DNA of 64,000 nt from Pseudomonas sp. LS.1a (GTDB lineage Bacteria > Pseudomonadota > Gammaproteobacteria > Pseudomonadales > Pseudomonadaceae), in contig NZ_CP092827.1 in assembly GCF_022533585.1 (NCBI RefSeq), positions 3,636,001 through 3,700,000 on the forward strand. Direction: 5' to 3'. Shown here in pieces: positions 9,372 to 20,039 of the stretch. The first letter of the stretch is position 1, and every line of letters starts with the position of its first letter. The translations under genes were made by a program, and so were the position numbers. The notes beneath the pieces were generated by a model. It made no database searches. It saw only the letters and a list, made by a program, of their open reading frames with translations, and was not told the origin of the DNA.

Positions 9372-10727
9372 TCAGCGCGTCGCTGTGCGCATGGTCACGA
9401 ACTCTTCGGCCGCGGTCGGGTGCACGCCAATGGTTTCGTCGAATTGCTGCTTCGTCGCACCGGCCTTCAGGGCAACGCCCAGGCCCTGGATGATCTCGCC
9501 CGCGTCGGGGCCGACCATGTGGCAGCCCAGCACCTTGTCGGTCTCGGCATCGACCACCAGCTTCATCAGGGTCTTTTCCTGGATGTCGGTCAGGGTCAGT
9601 TTCATCGCGCGGAAGCGGCTTTCGAACACCTGCACCTTGTGCCCGGCCTCCAGCGCCTGCTCTTCGGTCAGGCCCACGGTGCCGATGGGCGGCTGGCTGA
9701 ACACTGCGGTGGGAATGTTCTGGTAGTCCACCGGGCGGTATTGCTCGGGCTTGAACAGGCGCCGGGCCACGGCCATGCCTTCGGCCAGAGCCACCGGGGT
9801 AAGCTGCACGCGGCCGATCACGTCACCGATGGCCAGGATGGACGGTGCGGTGGTCTGGTACTGGTCGTCGACGCGGATGAAGCCGCGCGCGTCCAGTTCC
9901 ACGCCGGTGTTTTCCAGGCCCAGGTTGTCGAGCATCGGGCGGCGGCCGGTGGCGTAAAACACACAATCGGTGACCAACTCGCGACCATCCTTGAGGGTGG
10001 CCTTGAGGCTACCGTCCTCGAGCTTGTCGATGCGCTGGATGTCGGCGTTGAACTGCAGGTCGAGGCCGCGCTTTTCCAGTTCTTCCTTCAGGTGCGTACG
10101 CACCGAACCATCGAAGCCACGCAGGAACAGGTCGCCACGGTACAGCAAGGTGGTGTCGGCCCCCAGGCCCTGGAAGATGCCGGCGAACTCGACGGCGATG
10201 TAGCCACCACCGACCACCAGCACCCGGCGTGGCAGGTCCTTGAGGTAGAAGGCTTCGTTGGAGGTAATGGCCAGTTCCTTGCCCGGGATGTCCGGCACCT
10301 GCGGCCAGCCACCGGTGGCGATGAGGATGTGCTCGGCGGTGTAGCGCTGGCCTTCCACTTCCACTTCATTGGCACCGGTCAGGCGCGCGTGGCCCTGCAA
10401 CAGGGTGACCCCGCTGTTGACCAGCAGGTTGCGGTAGATGCCGTTGAGGCGTTCGATTTCCCGGTTCTTGTTGGCGATCAGGGTGCCCCAGTCGAAATGC
10501 CCTTCTTCCAGGGTCCAGCCGAAACCAGCAGCCTGCTCCAGCTCGTCGGCAACGTGCGCGCCGTACACCAGCAGTTTTTTCGGCACGCAGCCCACGTTGA
10601 CGCAGGTACCGCCCAGGTAGCGGCTCTCGGCCACTGCCACCTTTGCGCCGAAGCCGGCGGCAAACCGCGCCGCGCGCACACCACCGGACCCGGCACCAAT
10701 CACGAACAGATCAAAATCGTAGGCCAT
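9372..10727 (-). CDS. gor: Glutathione-disulfide reductase
   Basis: 451 residues, standard size. FAD-binding [11 protein letters not shown] at residues 11-21, redox-active disulfide CVNVGC at 42-47, NAD(P)-binding [11 protein letters not shown], and the C-terminal HPTAAEE carrying the catalytic His. It reduces glutathione disulfide with NADPH in the cytoplasm. Same strand as galU upstream, but a strong terminator lies between them, so it is probably expressed independently. Close to ahpCF, forming a thiol and peroxide defence neighbourhood. Confidence 0.96.
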   Translation of the reverse strand: MAYDFDLFVIGAGSGGVRAARFAAGFGAKVAVAESRYLGGTCVNVGCVPKKLLVYGAHVADELEQAAGFGWTLEEGHFDWGTLIANKNREIERLNGIYRNLLVNSGVTLLQGHARLTGANEVEVEGQRYTAEHILIATGGWPQVPDIPGKELAITSNEAFYLKDLPRRVLVVGGGYIAVEFAGIFQGLGADTTLLYRGDLFLRGFDGSVRTHLKEELEKRGLDLQFNADIQRIDKLEDGSLKATLKDGRELVTDCVFYATGRRPMLDNLGLENTGVELDARGFIRVDDQYQTTAPSILAIGDVIGRVQLTPVALAEGMAVARRLFKPEQYRPVDYQNIPTAVFSQPPIGTVGLTEEQALEAGHKVQVFESRFRAMKLTLTDIQEKTLMKLVVDAETDKVLGCHMVGPDAGEIIQGLGVALKAGATKQQFDETIGVHPTAAEEFVTMRTATR

Positions 10728-10780
10728 GTATTCACTCTCCTAGGCAGGCGCCCAGCATAACGCCGTTGGCCGCCGCAAAC

Positions 10781-10808
10781 AAAAAAGCCACCCCGAAGGG
10801 TGGCTTTC
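10781..10808 (-). terminator. Rho-independent terminator after galU
   Basis: On the minus strand AAAGCCACCC-TTC-GGGGTGGCTTTTTTG: a GC-rich stem with a T tract, 17 bases beyond the galU stop. Confidence 0.92.
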
Positions 10809-10824
10809 AGGCCAGCAGGGCTTA

Positions 10825-11664
10825 TCAGTAAGCCTTGCCAGTCTTGTAGTAGTTCTCGAAGCAGAAGTTGGTCGCGTCGATGTAGCCTTCGGCGCCACCG
10901 CAGTCGAAACGCTTGCCTTTGAACTTGTAGGCGATCACGCAGCCGTTCTGCGCCTGTTGCATCAGCGCGTCGGTGATCTGGATCTCGCCACCTTTGCCCG
11001 GCTCGGTGTTGGCGATGATGTCGAAGATGTCCGGGGTCAGGATGTAGCGACCGATGATCGCCAGGTTCGACGGGGCGTCTTCCGGCTTTGGCTTCTCGAC
11101 CATGTTGGTGACGCGGAAAATATCGTCACGGATCATGTCGCCGGCGATCACACCGTACTTGTTGGTTTCCTGCGGATCGACTTCCTGGATGGCGACGATC
11201 GAGCAACGGAACTGGTTGTACAGCTTGACCATCTGGGTCAGTACGCCGTCACCTTCCGGGTTCACGCACAGGTCGTCCGCCAGCACCACGGCGAACGGCT
11301 CGTCGCCAATCAGCGGGCGGCCAGTCAGGATGGCGTGGCCCAGGCCTTTCATTTCGGTCTGGCGGGTGTAGGAGAACGAGCACTCGTCGAGCAGGCGACG
11401 GATACCAACCAGGTATTTTTCCTTGTCGGTGCCCTTGATCTGGTTTTCCAGCTCGTAGCTGATGTCGAAGTGGTCTTCCAGCGCGCGCTTGCCGCGCCCG
11501 GTGACGATGGAAATCTCGTTCAGACCGGCATCCAGTGCCTCTTCAACGCCATACTGGATCAGTGGCTTGTTGACCACCGGCAGCATTTCCTTGGGCATGG
11601 CTTTGGTAGCAGGCAGGAAGCGAGTGCCGTAACCGGCTGCCGGGAACAAGCATTTTTTGATCAT
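10825..11664 (-). CDS. galU: UTP-glucose-1-phosphate uridylyltransferase GalU
   Basis: 279 residues. The nucleotidyltransferase signature GYGTRFLPATKAMPKEMLP begins at residue 11, with VEKP and the DCGGAEGY C-terminal motif. It makes UDP-glucose for LPS, exopolysaccharide and trehalose-type pathways. Single gene with its own terminator; a 5' region of about 160 bases separates it from the next REP pair. Confidence 0.97.
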   Translation of the reverse strand: MIKKCLFPAAGYGTRFLPATKAMPKEMLPVVNKPLIQYGVEEALDAGLNEISIVTGRGKRALEDHFDISYELENQIKGTDKEKYLVGIRRLLDECSFSYTRQTEMKGLGHAILTGRPLIGDEPFAVVLADDLCVNPEGDGVLTQMVKLYNQFRCSIVAIQEVDPQETNKYGVIAGDMIRDDIFRVTNMVEKPKPEDAPSNLAIIGRYILTPDIFDIIANTEPGKGGEIQITDALMQQAQNGCVIAYKFKGKRFDCGGAEGYIDATNFCFENYYKTGKAY

Positions 11665-11855
11665 ATACGTCCTTACAAAAGGCTAGGCCTGTGGAATTCG
11701 GCGCAGTCTAATCAGGCGGCAGTCACCTTACAATGCCCCCACCCGTGCCGACCGATGCCATGATAGAGATAACCCAGTGTAGATAGTTCCGGTGGATCGT
11801 AAATATTGCTGTCATCAATGACAGTCGGATGACAGGGAATGAGCTTACCTGTACT

Positions 11856-11953
11856 GCCTCTTCGCGGGTAAACCCGCTCCCACAAGGATCACCACAGGCT
11901 CTGAATGCTGTGCAGTACCTGTGGGAGCGGGTTTACCCGCGAAGAGGCCGGCA
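11856..11953. repeat. REP pair (inverted)
   Basis: Inverted REPs at 11856-11887 and 11918-11951 (GCGGGTAAACCCGC and GCGGGTTTACCCGC cores), upstream of galU and just beyond the end of the tsdA-like gene. Confidence 0.88.
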
Positions 11954-11964
11954 CAGGCATTACC

Positions 11965-12879
11965 TCAGCTACCGGTCCCCTGCCCGATCAGCACCCCATC
12001 GACCTTCTGCCCATACAGGTTCACCCCGTCATTGGCATGGAACTTCACCCGCGTCTTCTCGATGGAGCCTTCCACCAACCGCGGATCCTGCGGCCGTTCA
12101 TGGCGATTGATCCAGGCCGCCACATCCCAGGCCTGCTGGTCACTCAGGCTGCCCGGCTTGCCCAGCGGCATGTTGTACTTGATGAACGACGCCGCGGTGT
12201 TGATGCGGTGCATGCCGGCGCCCCAGTTGTAGGAATCCTTGCCCCACAGCGGCGGCATCACATACTCGCCCGCCACCTTCTGCCCTTCACCGTTGTCGCC
12301 GTGGCAAATCGCACACTGCTCGCGATAAACCTGCTGGCCGCGCTTGAAGTCGTATCCGCCCTTGGGCTGCGGCACCTCCGGGTAACCACGCCCGGCAATC
12401 TCCACGCCGGTCGGCGCCTTGGTCGACAGCCAGTACGAATACACCGCCAGCGCCGTCATCTGCGGGCTATCGGCCGCAGGCGGCTTGCCGTTCATGCTGA
12501 ACTGGAAGCAGCCCTGGATTCGCTCGGCGTAAGTGTTGACCTTGTCGTTTTTCTTGCGGTACGCAGGGTACATCGGGTACGCCCCCCACATCGGCGCGGA
12601 ATGCGCCAGCCGCCCCTGGTCAAGATGGCAGTTGCTGCAGTTCATGCCGTTGCCCACGGCCTCGGGCATCAGCCTGCGGGTGTCGACGAACAGGGCGTGC
12701 CCTTCGCGCACCATCTTGCCAAAGGCATTGTCTGGCAACTCACTTTCCGCAGGCGGCACGAACTGCGGCGCGGCCTGCACGCCAGGCACTTTCAACTGCG
12801 ACTGGTCTTCCATGGCAATCTGGGCGGCCTGGGCGCTGCCCACGGCCAGCAACAACAGGGCTGGAATCATCGGTTTCAT
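11965..12879 (-). CDS. tsdA: Diheme cytochrome c, thiosulfate dehydrogenase TsdA-like
   Basis: 304 residues with a signal peptide (cleavage near SAQAA) and two heme sites, CSNCH and CAICH, 108 residues apart. A lone Cys lies 39 residues after the first heme His (IQGCFQFSMNG) and a Met 44 residues after the second (YNMPLG). As I recall, TsdA uses an unusual Cys axial ligand on heme 1 and Met/Lys on heme 2 at comparable spacings, so TsdA is the best fit: periplasmic oxidation of thiosulfate to tetrathionate, or the reverse. Its start overlaps the stop of the upstream c4-type cytochrome by 4 bases (ATGA). Confidence 0.78.
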   Translation of the reverse strand: MKPMIPALLLLAVGSAQAAQIAMEDQSQLKVPGVQAAPQFVPPAESELPDNAFGKMVREGHALFVDTRRLMPEAVGNGMNCSNCHLDQGRLAHSAPMWGAYPMYPAYRKKNDKVNTYAERIQGCFQFSMNGKPPAADSPQMTALAVYSYWLSTKAPTGVEIAGRGYPEVPQPKGGYDFKRGQQVYREQCAICHGDNGEGQKVAGEYVMPPLWGKDSYNWGAGMHRINTAASFIKYNMPLGKPGSLSDQQAWDVAAWINRHERPQDPRLVEGSIEKTRVKFHANDGVNLYGQKVDGVLIGQGTGS

Positions 12880-13529
12880 GGTTTGACCTCCTGGCTGGCG
12901 GGGCGGGCGAAGAACTCGGCAACGGCCTTGATCTCGTCATCGGTCATGGCCTTGGCCACGCCGACCATCAGCTGGTTGGGGTCATTGCTGCGGGTGCCGT
13001 CACGCCAGGCATTGAGCTGCGCCACCAGGTAACTGGCGGGCTGGCCGGCCAAAGGCGGGAAGTGTTCGCCAACCCCGCCACCACCCGGGCCATGGCACTG
13101 CACGCAGCCAGGAATCTGCCGGCTCCAGTCGCCGTACAGGGCCATGCGGGTGGTGGGGTCATCGGCAATCTGCTGGCGACGCAGGTCGCCTGCGGGGTCT
13201 GCCGGCAGGCTGGCCAGGTAGGTGCTGACCGCCTTGATCTCATCCTCGCTCAGGGCCTTGGCAAGCGGCTCCATCACCGGCTGCTTGCGGCTGCCGCTGC
13301 GCCAGTCATGCAATTGCTTGCTGAGGTAAGCCGCCGGTAGCCCGGCCAGGCGCGGGAAGCCGGCAGCGGCAATGCCCTTGCCGTCCGGGCCATGGCAACC
13401 CAGGCAAGCCATGGCGGCGGGGTTGGCCCCGCCCTGGGTGAAGACTTTCTGGCCATCGGCGGCATGCGCCGTGGGCCAGGCCAGGATCAGCAGGCTGCCG
13501 ATCACGGCGCGACTCAACGGTGTCATCAC
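12876..13529 (-). CDS. tsdB: Diheme cytochrome c4-like electron acceptor (TsdB-like)
   Basis: 217 residues, signal peptide (AWPTAHAADG) and two similar heme halves with CLGCHGPDGKG and CVQCHGPGGGG, each followed by a PxLAGxPAxYLxxQLxxWRxG segment typical of cytochrome c4. It overlaps the tsdA-like gene by 4 bases. In other Pseudomonas TsdB is a c4-type cytochrome that takes electrons from TsdA; without the neighbour it would simply be called cytochrome c4. Confidence 0.78.
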   Translation of the reverse strand: MMTPLSRAVIGSLLILAWPTAHAADGQKVFTQGGANPAAMACLGCHGPDGKGIAAAGFPRLAGLPAAYLSKQLHDWRSGSRKQPVMEPLAKALSEDEIKAVSTYLASLPADPAGDLRRQQIADDPTTRMALYGDWSRQIPGCVQCHGPGGGGVGEHFPPLAGQPASYLVAQLNAWRDGTRSNDPNQLMVGVAKAMTDDEIKAVAEFFARPASQEVKP

Positions 13530-13603
13530 GAATCTCCTTTTCTATTGTTATAAGCTTAGGCTTAAAACATATAAGCAAAAGGAGCGTAATCACTTGCCCT
13601 GGA

Positions 13604-13963
13604 TCAACTACCGGAGATGCATTTGGTGGCTGCGGTGCGCACATCGCCCAGGCGCAGCGGGAAGTTGTTCAGCCGCTCGTGCAGCTTGATGCTGCTGCCG
13701 CTGCCACGCTTGTCGATGTCCACCAGCGCCGCCGGGCCCACGCCCGAGCTGATCTTTTGCGGCACGATCAGCCGCAGGCCATCGCCGCGCTGCTCTTCCA
13801 CCAGCGGGTCGCGGGTATCGGCCAGATTCTGCTTGACGCAATCGGCATACGCGCGCGGAGACTTGCCAGAGATTACATCCAGCGTTTCACGCGATTGTTC
13901 CAGTTCCGAAACACTCACACAGCCACCCAGCGTCACTGCCAACGCCGCCACCATCCACTTCAT
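13604..13963 (-). CDS. Conserved lipoprotein, 119 residues
   Basis: Start at the ATG at 13963; the frame runs further upstream but the lipoprotein signal (KWMVAALAVTLGGC) begins here, with the lipid Cys at about residue 15. The mature part contains two Cys residues (ADCVKQ and ATKCISG) that could form a disulfide. Function unknown. Transcribed away from the DUF1883 gene across a 160-base gap. Confidence 0.7.
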   Translation of the reverse strand: MKWMVAALAVTLGGCVSVSELEQSRETLDVISGKSPRAYADCVKQNLADTRDPLVEEQRGDGLRLIVPQKISSGVGPAALVDIDKRGSGSSIKLHERLNNFPLRLGDVRTAATKCISGS

Positions 13964-14123
13964 TTGCAGCACCTCTGCCTTCAAGAATCCGATTCGACCA
14001 CGGCCAGGCCGTTTTGCTCCCTGCTTTGGCAGATTTATCTGCGCCTGGCGCAACAGCGCGGCAGTGTAACCCGACATCGTGGTATCGTTTGGCTTTGCAG
14101 AACCAATCCTTGCGGAGCATCAC

Positions 14124-14426
14124 ATGAAATTCGTACACCAGCGCGAGCACCTGAACGAGGACGACATCGTCGTCATCGAGTGCTCCCAGCGCTGCAATAT
14201 CCGCCTGATGAACGACGCCAACTTCCGCAGCTTCAAGAACGGCGGTCGTCACACCTACCACGGCGGCCATTTCGACAAGTTCCCGGCAAAGATCACCGTG
14301 CCCAGCACCGGGTTCTGGAACATCACCATCGATACCGTGACCACCCGCCCGATCTCGGTCACCCGCAAGCCAACCTTGACCCACAAGATCAAGATCGTCC
14401 GTCGTTCGTCGTCGAAACTCAGATAA
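14124..14426 (+). CDS. DUF1883 domain protein
   Basis: 100 residues from the ATG at 14124, with GGAG eight bases upstream. The start HQREHLNEDDIVVIECSQRCNIRLMND and the later HFDKFPAKITVPSTGFWNI match the small DUF1883 family, a beta-rich domain also found fused to TIR domains in some bacteria. No function is established. The next small gene begins 8 bases after its stop, so the two probably share a transcript. Confidence 0.75.
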   Translation: MKFVHQREHLNEDDIVVIECSQRCNIRLMNDANFRSFKNGGRHTYHGGHFDKFPAKITVPSTGFWNITIDTVTTRPISVTRKPTLTHKIKIVRRSSSKLR

Positions 14427-14433
14427 GGCCACC

Positions 14434-14604
14434 ATGACCCAGACCACCAAATACGTCATCAAGTACAAGCTCGACGGCCAGCGCCGCTGGGATTTTGCGC
14501 TGATGCCCGACGCCTCCCTCGAACAAGCCCTGGAAGCCCTGCGCAAGATCCACGGCGAAGATGCCGAGAAGATCAGCGACATCCAGGTCAGCAAAGCCTT
14601 GTAA
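14434..14604 (+). CDS. Small conserved hypothetical, 56 residues
   Basis: A short gene between the DUF1883 gene and the nitronate monooxygenase gene, starting at the ATG at 14434. The product (TQTTKYVIKYKLDGQRRWDF ... EKISDIQVSKAL) has an amphipathic central helix (LEQALEALRKIHGEDAEK). Codon use matches the neighbours. Its 8-base gap to the upstream gene and 44-base gap to the downstream gene suggest one operon. Confidence 0.65.
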   Translation: MTQTTKYVIKYKLDGQRRWDFALMPDASLEQALEALRKIHGEDAEKISDIQVSKAL

Positions 14605-14648
14605 ACACCCGCCCCCGCCGCACCGCTCGCCCGCGCAAGGAGAACCGC

Positions 14649-15737
14649 ATGAGCCACTGGCCCGACCGCCGCATCCTCGACCTGCTGGGCATCGAGCTGC
14701 CCATTCTGCAGGCCCCCATGGCCGGTGCGACGGGCTCGGGCATGGCCATCGCCGTGGGCCTGGCGGGCGGTTTGGGCGCCCTGCCCTGCGCCATGCTCAC
14801 GGGCGACCAGGTGCGCGCCGAGATCGCCGCCTTCCGTACCGGCTGCCCGGGCCGCCCGTTGAACCTGAACTTCTTCTGCCACCAGCCGCCAGCGCCCGAT
14901 GCCGAGCGCGATGCACGCTGGAAGCAGGCGCTCGAGCCCTATTACCGCGAAGTGGGTGCCGACTTCGCGGCCCCCACGCCGGTATCCAACCGCGCGCCTT
15001 TCGACGAGCAGAGCTGCCAGCTGGTCGAGCAACTGCGCCCGGAGGTGGTGAGCTTCCACTTCGGCCTGCCGCAGGCTGACCTGCTGCAGCGGGTAAAGGC
15101 CAGCGGCGCCAAGGTGCTGTCCAGCGCCACCACCGTCGAGGAAGCCGTGTGGCTGGAGCGCCACGGTTGTGATGCGATCATTGCCATGGGCTATGAAGCG
15201 GGTGGCCATCGCGGCATGTTCCTCAGCGACGACATCACCAGCCAGATCGGCACCTTCGCCCTGGTGCCGCAGGTGGCCGATGCGGTCAGCATCCCTGTGA
15301 TTGCCGCTGGCGGCATTGCTGACCACCGCGGCCTGTTGGCGGCACTAGCCTTGGGGGCTTCGGCCGTGCAGATCGGCACGGCTTACCTGTTCTGCCCCGA
15401 GGCCAAGGTCTCGCCGGCGCATCGCCAGGCCCTGGACAGCGCGCCTGCCAGTGACACGGCGCTGACCAACCTGTTCACCGGCCGACCGGCGCGTGGCATC
15501 AACAACCGCATCATGCGCGAGCTGGGGCCGATGAGCGACCTGGCGCCGCGCTTCCCGCTGGCCGGTGGGGCGTTGATGCCTTTACGGGCGATTACGGATC
15601 CGCAGGGCAATAGCGACTTCAGCAACCTGTGGTCGGGGCAGGCATTGCGGCTGGGCAAGCATATGCCGGCGGGTGCGTTGACCCGGGAGATTGCCGAAAA
15701 GGCGCTGGCCGTGCTCGGCCCCCAACCGTCTGCGTAA
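14649..15737 (+). CDS. Nitronate monooxygenase (2-nitropropane dioxygenase family)
   Basis: 362 residues. FMN-binding TIM barrel with the opening LLGIELPILQAPMAGATG, the substrate and flavin segment GCDAIIAMGYEAGGHRG (catalytic His in GGHRG), IPVIAAGGIADHRG and LGASAVQIGTAYL. The class I enzyme oxidises propionate-3-nitronate and related nitronates, a detoxification role. The RBS AAGGAG lies just before the ATG at 14649. A REP pair follows. Confidence 0.88.
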   Translation: MSHWPDRRILDLLGIELPILQAPMAGATGSGMAIAVGLAGGLGALPCAMLTGDQVRAEIAAFRTGCPGRPLNLNFFCHQPPAPDAERDARWKQALEPYYREVGADFAAPTPVSNRAPFDEQSCQLVEQLRPEVVSFHFGLPQADLLQRVKASGAKVLSSATTVEEAVWLERHGCDAIIAMGYEAGGHRGMFLSDDITSQIGTFALVPQVADAVSIPVIAAGGIADHRGLLAALALGASAVQIGTAYLFCPEAKVSPAHRQALDSAPASDTALTNLFTGRPARGINNRIMRELGPMSDLAPRFPLAGGALMPLRAITDPQGNSDFSNLWSGQALRLGKHMPAGALTREIAEKALAVLGPQPSA

Positions 15738-15740
15738 GCA

Positions 15741-15842
15741 GGCCTGGCCTCTTCGCGGGTAAACCCGCTCCCACAGGTACTGCGCAACATTCACCTTTTG
15801 TGCCGACCCTGTGGGAGCGGGTTTACCCGCGAAAGGGCCCAG
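15741..15842. repeat. REP pair (inverted)
   Basis: Inverted REPs at 15741-15778 and 15807-15840, between the nitronate monooxygenase gene and the mod promoter. From here rightward only one further clear REP unit appears (38048-38134). Confidence 0.88.
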
Positions 15843-15882
15843 CCTGCTTAAGCATTACTGGGCCCCTTCACGGTCCATGACC

Positions 15883-15912
15883 TATCGCTATATAGTTAAG
15901 GATATAACGATA
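15883..15912 (+). promoter_or_regulatory. ModE box upstream of modA
   Basis: ATCGCTATATA and GATATAACGAT are arranged as an inverted pair around a 6-base spacer, closely matching the ModE operator known from E. coli modABC. It ends 19 bases before the modA ATG, so molybdate-bound ModE should repress modABC. The modE gene is not in the window. Confidence 0.88.
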
Positions 15913-15913
15913 A

Positions 15914-16689
<776 letters not shown>

Positions 16690-16690
<1 letters not shown>

Positions 16691-17370
16691 TGCCACTGGA
16701 CGCGAGTGACCTGGGTGCCATCTGGCTGACCGTGAAACTGGCCAGCCTGACCACCCTGATCCTGCTGATCGTCGGCACGCCCATCGCCTGGTGGCTGGCG
16801 CGCACGCGCTCGTGGCTGCGCGGGCCGGTGGGCGCGGTGGTGGCGTTGCCGCTGGTGCTGCCACCCACGGTGATCGGTTTCTACCTGCTGATCGCCCTCG
16901 GCCCGCATGGCTGGCTGGGCCAGGCGACCCAGGCGCTGGGCCTGGGCAGCGCGGTGTTCAGCTTCACCGGCCTGGTGATCGGCTCGGTGATCTACTCCAT
17001 GCCGTTCGTGGTCCAGCCGCTGCAGAATGCCTTCGGCGCCATTGGCCAGCGCCCGCTGGAAGTGGCCGCCACGCTGCGCGCCAGCCCCTGGGACACCTTC
17101 TTCCATGTAGTGCTGCCGCTGGCCCGCCCAGGCTTCATTACCGCCAGCATCCTCGGCTTCGCCCATACCGTGGGCGAGTTCGGCGTGGTGTTGATGATTG
17201 GCGGCAACATCCCCGACAAGACACGCGTGGTCTCGGTGCAGATCTTCGACCATGTCGAGGCCATGGCCTATTCGCAAGCACACTGGCTGGCCGGCGCCAT
17301 GCTGCTGTTCTCGTTCCTGGTGCTGCTCCTGCTGTACGCTGGACGCCGCAGCAAAGCTGGCTGGAGCTGA
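16690..17370 (+). CDS. modB: Molybdate ABC transporter permease ModB
   Basis: 226 residues with about five membrane helices; its start codon overlaps the modA stop by one base. The permease loop that contacts the ATPase is visible as [25 protein letters not shown], followed by [17 protein letters not shown], typical of ModB. Forms the inner-membrane channel. Confidence 0.95.
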
Positions 17371-17371
17371 A

Positions 17372-18463
17372 ATGAGCGCATCGATTGTGGCGCGCCTGAA
17401 ACTGGCGCGCGACGAATTCACCCTGGACGTCGACCTGCACCTGCCCGGGCGCGGCATCAGCGCGCTGTTCGGCCACTCGGGCTCTGGCAAGACCAGCTGC
17501 CTGCGGTGCCTGGCCGGGCTGGAACGGGCCACCAGCGCCTACATCGAAGTCAACGGCGAAATCTGGGAGGACAGCGCCCGCGGCTACTTCCAGGCACCGC
17601 ACCTGCGCCCGGTGGGCTACGTGTTCCAGGAGGCCAGCCTGTTCCCGCACCTGTCGGTACGTGGCAACCTGGAATTCGGCTGGCGCCGGGTGGCCGCTGC
17701 CGAGCGCAAGGTCAGCCTCGACCAGGCCTGCCAGCTGCTGGGTATCGGCCACTTGCTGGCACGCCGGCCGGCAACCTTGTCCGGTGGCGAGGCGCAGCGG
17801 GTAGGCATTGCCCGCGCCCTGCTCAGCAGCCCGCGACTGTTGCTGATGGACGAGCCGCTGGCGGCCCTCGACGGGCCGCGCAAGCGCGAGATCCTGCCCT
17901 ACCTGGAACGCCTGCACAACGAACTGGAAATCCCGCTGGTGTATGTCAGCCATGCCCAGGACGAAGTGGCGCGGCTGGCCGACCACCTGGTGTTGCTGGA
18001 ACAGGGCCAGGCGGTGGCCAGCGGCCCGATCGGCGAAACCCTGGCCCGCCTCGACCTGCCACTGGCCCAAGGCGAGGATGCCGGTGTGGTGTTCGAGGGC
18101 CTGGTGGTGGGTCACGACCCGCACTACGACCTGCTCGACCTGCGCCTGCCGGGCAAGGATGGGCCGCTGCTGCGCATCGCTCACCCGGCCCAGGTGGTGG
18201 GCAGCTCCCTGCGGGTCAAGGTGCAGGCCCGTGACGTCAGCCTGGCCCTGGCAGCCGACAGCACTTCGAGCATCCTCAACCGTTTGCCGGTGCGCGTGCG
18301 CGAAAGCCGCCCGGCCGGCAACCCGGCCCATGTGCTGGTCAGCCTGGATGCCGGGGGCAATGCCTTGCTCGCGCGCATTACCCGCTTCTCGGCAGACCAG
18401 CTCGGCCTGCACCCGGGCCAGATACTGTTTGCCCAGATCAAGTCGGTGGCCTTGCTGGGCTGA
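17372..18463 (+). CDS. modC: Molybdate ABC transporter ATPase ModC
   Basis: 363 residues from the ATG at 17372, one base after the modB stop. Walker A GHSGSGKT at residues 34-41, signature LSGGEAQRV, Walker [13 protein letters not shown], and a C-terminal mop/TOBE domain (about residues 290-363) that binds oxyanions. It powers molybdate import. Regulated with modAB by the ModE box at 15883-15912. Confidence 0.96.
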   Translation: MSASIVARLKLARDEFTLDVDLHLPGRGISALFGHSGSGKTSCLRCLAGLERATSAYIEVNGEIWEDSARGYFQAPHLRPVGYVFQEASLFPHLSVRGNLEFGWRRVAAAERKVSLDQACQLLGIGHLLARRPATLSGGEAQRVGIARALLSSPRLLLMDEPLAALDGPRKREILPYLERLHNELEIPLVYVSHAQDEVARLADHLVLLEQGQAVASGPIGETLARLDLPLAQGEDAGVVFEGLVVGHDPHYDLLDLRLPGKDGPLLRIAHPAQVVGSSLRVKVQARDVSLALAADSTSSILNRLPVRVRESRPAGNPAHVLVSLDAGGNALLARITRFSADQLGLHPGQILFAQIKSVALLG

Positions 18464-18520
18464 GCATCGGCCGCGTGGCTGGTGTCCATTGATCAGTAAC
18501 CTGATCGAGGTCTGCCAGCC

Positions 18521-19543
18521 ATGCTCGACTGTCCCCTGCCGCGCACCCTGCACTACGTGGATGACAACCAGCCGGGCCTGACCCGGCGGCGCTGGCGTGG
18601 CCGTTTCATCTACCTGGATGCAAACGGCCAGCGGGTGCGCGACAGCGATACCCTCGCCCGGATCGCTGCACTGGTGATCCCCCCGGCCTATACCGATGTG
18701 TGGATCTGCGCTGACCCGCAGGGCCACCTGCAAGCGACGGGTCGCGATGCCCGTGGCCGCAAGCAATACCGCTACCATGCGCAGTGGCGCGAAGTCCGCG
18801 ACCAGCACAAGTACGGGCGCATGCTGGCGTTTGCCCAAGCCCTGCCAAAGCTGCGCGCACAGTTGCAAGCGCACCTTGCCCGGCCAGGCCTGGACCGGGA
18901 AAAGGTGATGGCGCTGGTGGTCAGCCTGCTGGACCATACCTTGATCCGCATCGGCAACCAGCGCTATCTGCGTGACAACCAGTCCTATGGCCTGACCACC
19001 CTGCGCAACCGCCACGTCGAAGTGAAGGGAAGCAGCATCCACTTCCAGTTCCGCGGCAAGCGCGGCGTCGAGCACAACGTCAGCCTCAACGATCGGCGCC
19101 TGGCCAACCTGCTCAAGCGCTGCATGGAACTGCCCGGGCAGGCGCTGTTCCAGTACCTGGACGAAGACGGCCAGCGCCACAGCGTCGGCTCCAGCGAGGT
19201 CAACCAGTTTCTGCGGCAGCTGACCGGCGCCGACTTCACCGCCAAGGACTACCGCACCTGGGCCGGTAGCAGGCTGGCGCTGGAGCTGCTCAGGCCCTTG
19301 GCCTGGGAGCCCGAGAGCGAAGCCAAACGCCAGGTCACCGCCATCGTTCGCCAGGTGGCCACACGCCTGGGTAATACGCCAGCGGTGTGCAGGCGCTGCT
19401 ACATCCACCCGGCTGTGCTTGAACACTTTGCCTTGGGGCGCCTGGCCAACTTGCCGAAAAGACGTGTACGCAAAGGCCTGGACCAAGAGGAAGTGGCCTT
19501 GCTGTTATTTCTTCAGGCACTTGAGGAACAGGATGACCATTAA
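18521..19543 (+). CDS. Bacterial DNA topoisomerase IB
   Basis: 340 residues. The N-terminal domain shows [19 protein letters not shown] and [11 protein letters not shown]; the catalytic domain has [28 protein letters not shown] and the active-site Tyr in RRCYIHPAV. These mark a poxvirus-type type IB topoisomerase that relaxes supercoils through a 3'-phosphotyrosine intermediate. GAGG nine bases upstream supports the start. It has no operon partner, lying between modC and csrA. Confidence 0.92.
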   Translation: MLDCPLPRTLHYVDDNQPGLTRRRWRGRFIYLDANGQRVRDSDTLARIAALVIPPAYTDVWICADPQGHLQATGRDARGRKQYRYHAQWREVRDQHKYGRMLAFAQALPKLRAQLQAHLARPGLDREKVMALVVSLLDHTLIRIGNQRYLRDNQSYGLTTLRNRHVEVKGSSIHFQFRGKRGVEHNVSLNDRRLANLLKRCMELPGQALFQYLDEDGQRHSVGSSEVNQFLRQLTGADFTAKDYRTWAGSRLALELLRPLAWEPESEAKRQVTAIVRQVATRLGNTPAVCRRCYIHPAVLEHFALGRLANLPKRRVRKGLDQEEVALLLFLQALEEQDDH

Positions 19544-19796
19544 CTCGGTCTATTCAGCCGATGATGCGAAGAAATTTCCCATTGGGCGCCAAGCCCCCTA
19601 TTCTTGCCATCGAGCACCTTGGCCGACAAACCGCTGGCGGTTTGCTTCGGCACCTGCAACTGAAGACACGCAACAGAATTTGTCTGTCGGGGAATTACTA
19701 TCTGCCGAAAGCGTCTTTAATGAGAAGGAAGAGGGACAAGCTCCCGCCGCCGTGGCAACTAGCCCGACGGACTTTTACATCACCAAGGAGAAATAC
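19544..19796 (+). promoter_or_regulatory. csrA upstream region
   Basis: 253 bases between the topoisomerase stop and csrA. A short hairpin AAACCGC-TG-GCGGTTT near 19628-19644 may end the topoisomerase transcript (no T tract), and the remainder probably holds the csrA promoter and leader. The final AAGGAG before the ATG is strong. No additional gene is convincing. Confidence 0.5.
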
Positions 19797-19994
19797 ATGC
19801 TGATACTCACCCGCAAGGTTGGCGAAAGCATCGTCATCAACGATGACATCAAAGTCACCATTCTGGGCGTCAAAGGGATGCAAGTGAGGATCGGTATCGA
19901 TGCACCGAAAGACGTCCAGGTCCATCGCGAAGAGATCTTCAAGCGTATCCAGGCCGGCAGCCCGGCACCGGAAAAGCAAGACGACTCGCACTGA
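19797..19994 (+). CDS. csrA: Carbon storage/secondary metabolism regulator CsrA (RsmA)
   Basis: 65 residues beginning [17 protein letters not shown], with [24 protein letters not shown]; the RNA-binding Arg in the VHREEI segment is intact. CsrA/RsmA dimers bind GGA motifs in leaders of target mRNAs and are titrated by RsmX/Y/Z-type sRNAs under GacA control. The start ATG follows AAGGAG. Confidence 0.97.
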   Translation: MLILTRKVGESIVINDDIKVTILGVKGMQVRIGIDAPKDVQVHREEIFKRIQAGSPAPEKQDDSH

Positions 19995-20039
19995 GCGACC
20001 TGCCTCAAGCCGCACGGACGCGCTTGATCGCCCCGCGCC

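Noticed and set aside
17138..19486. 782-residue minus-strand frame across modB, modC and the topoisomerase
   Set aside because: It has no family motifs and lies opposite three certain genes; GC-rich codon bias leaves antisense frames open.
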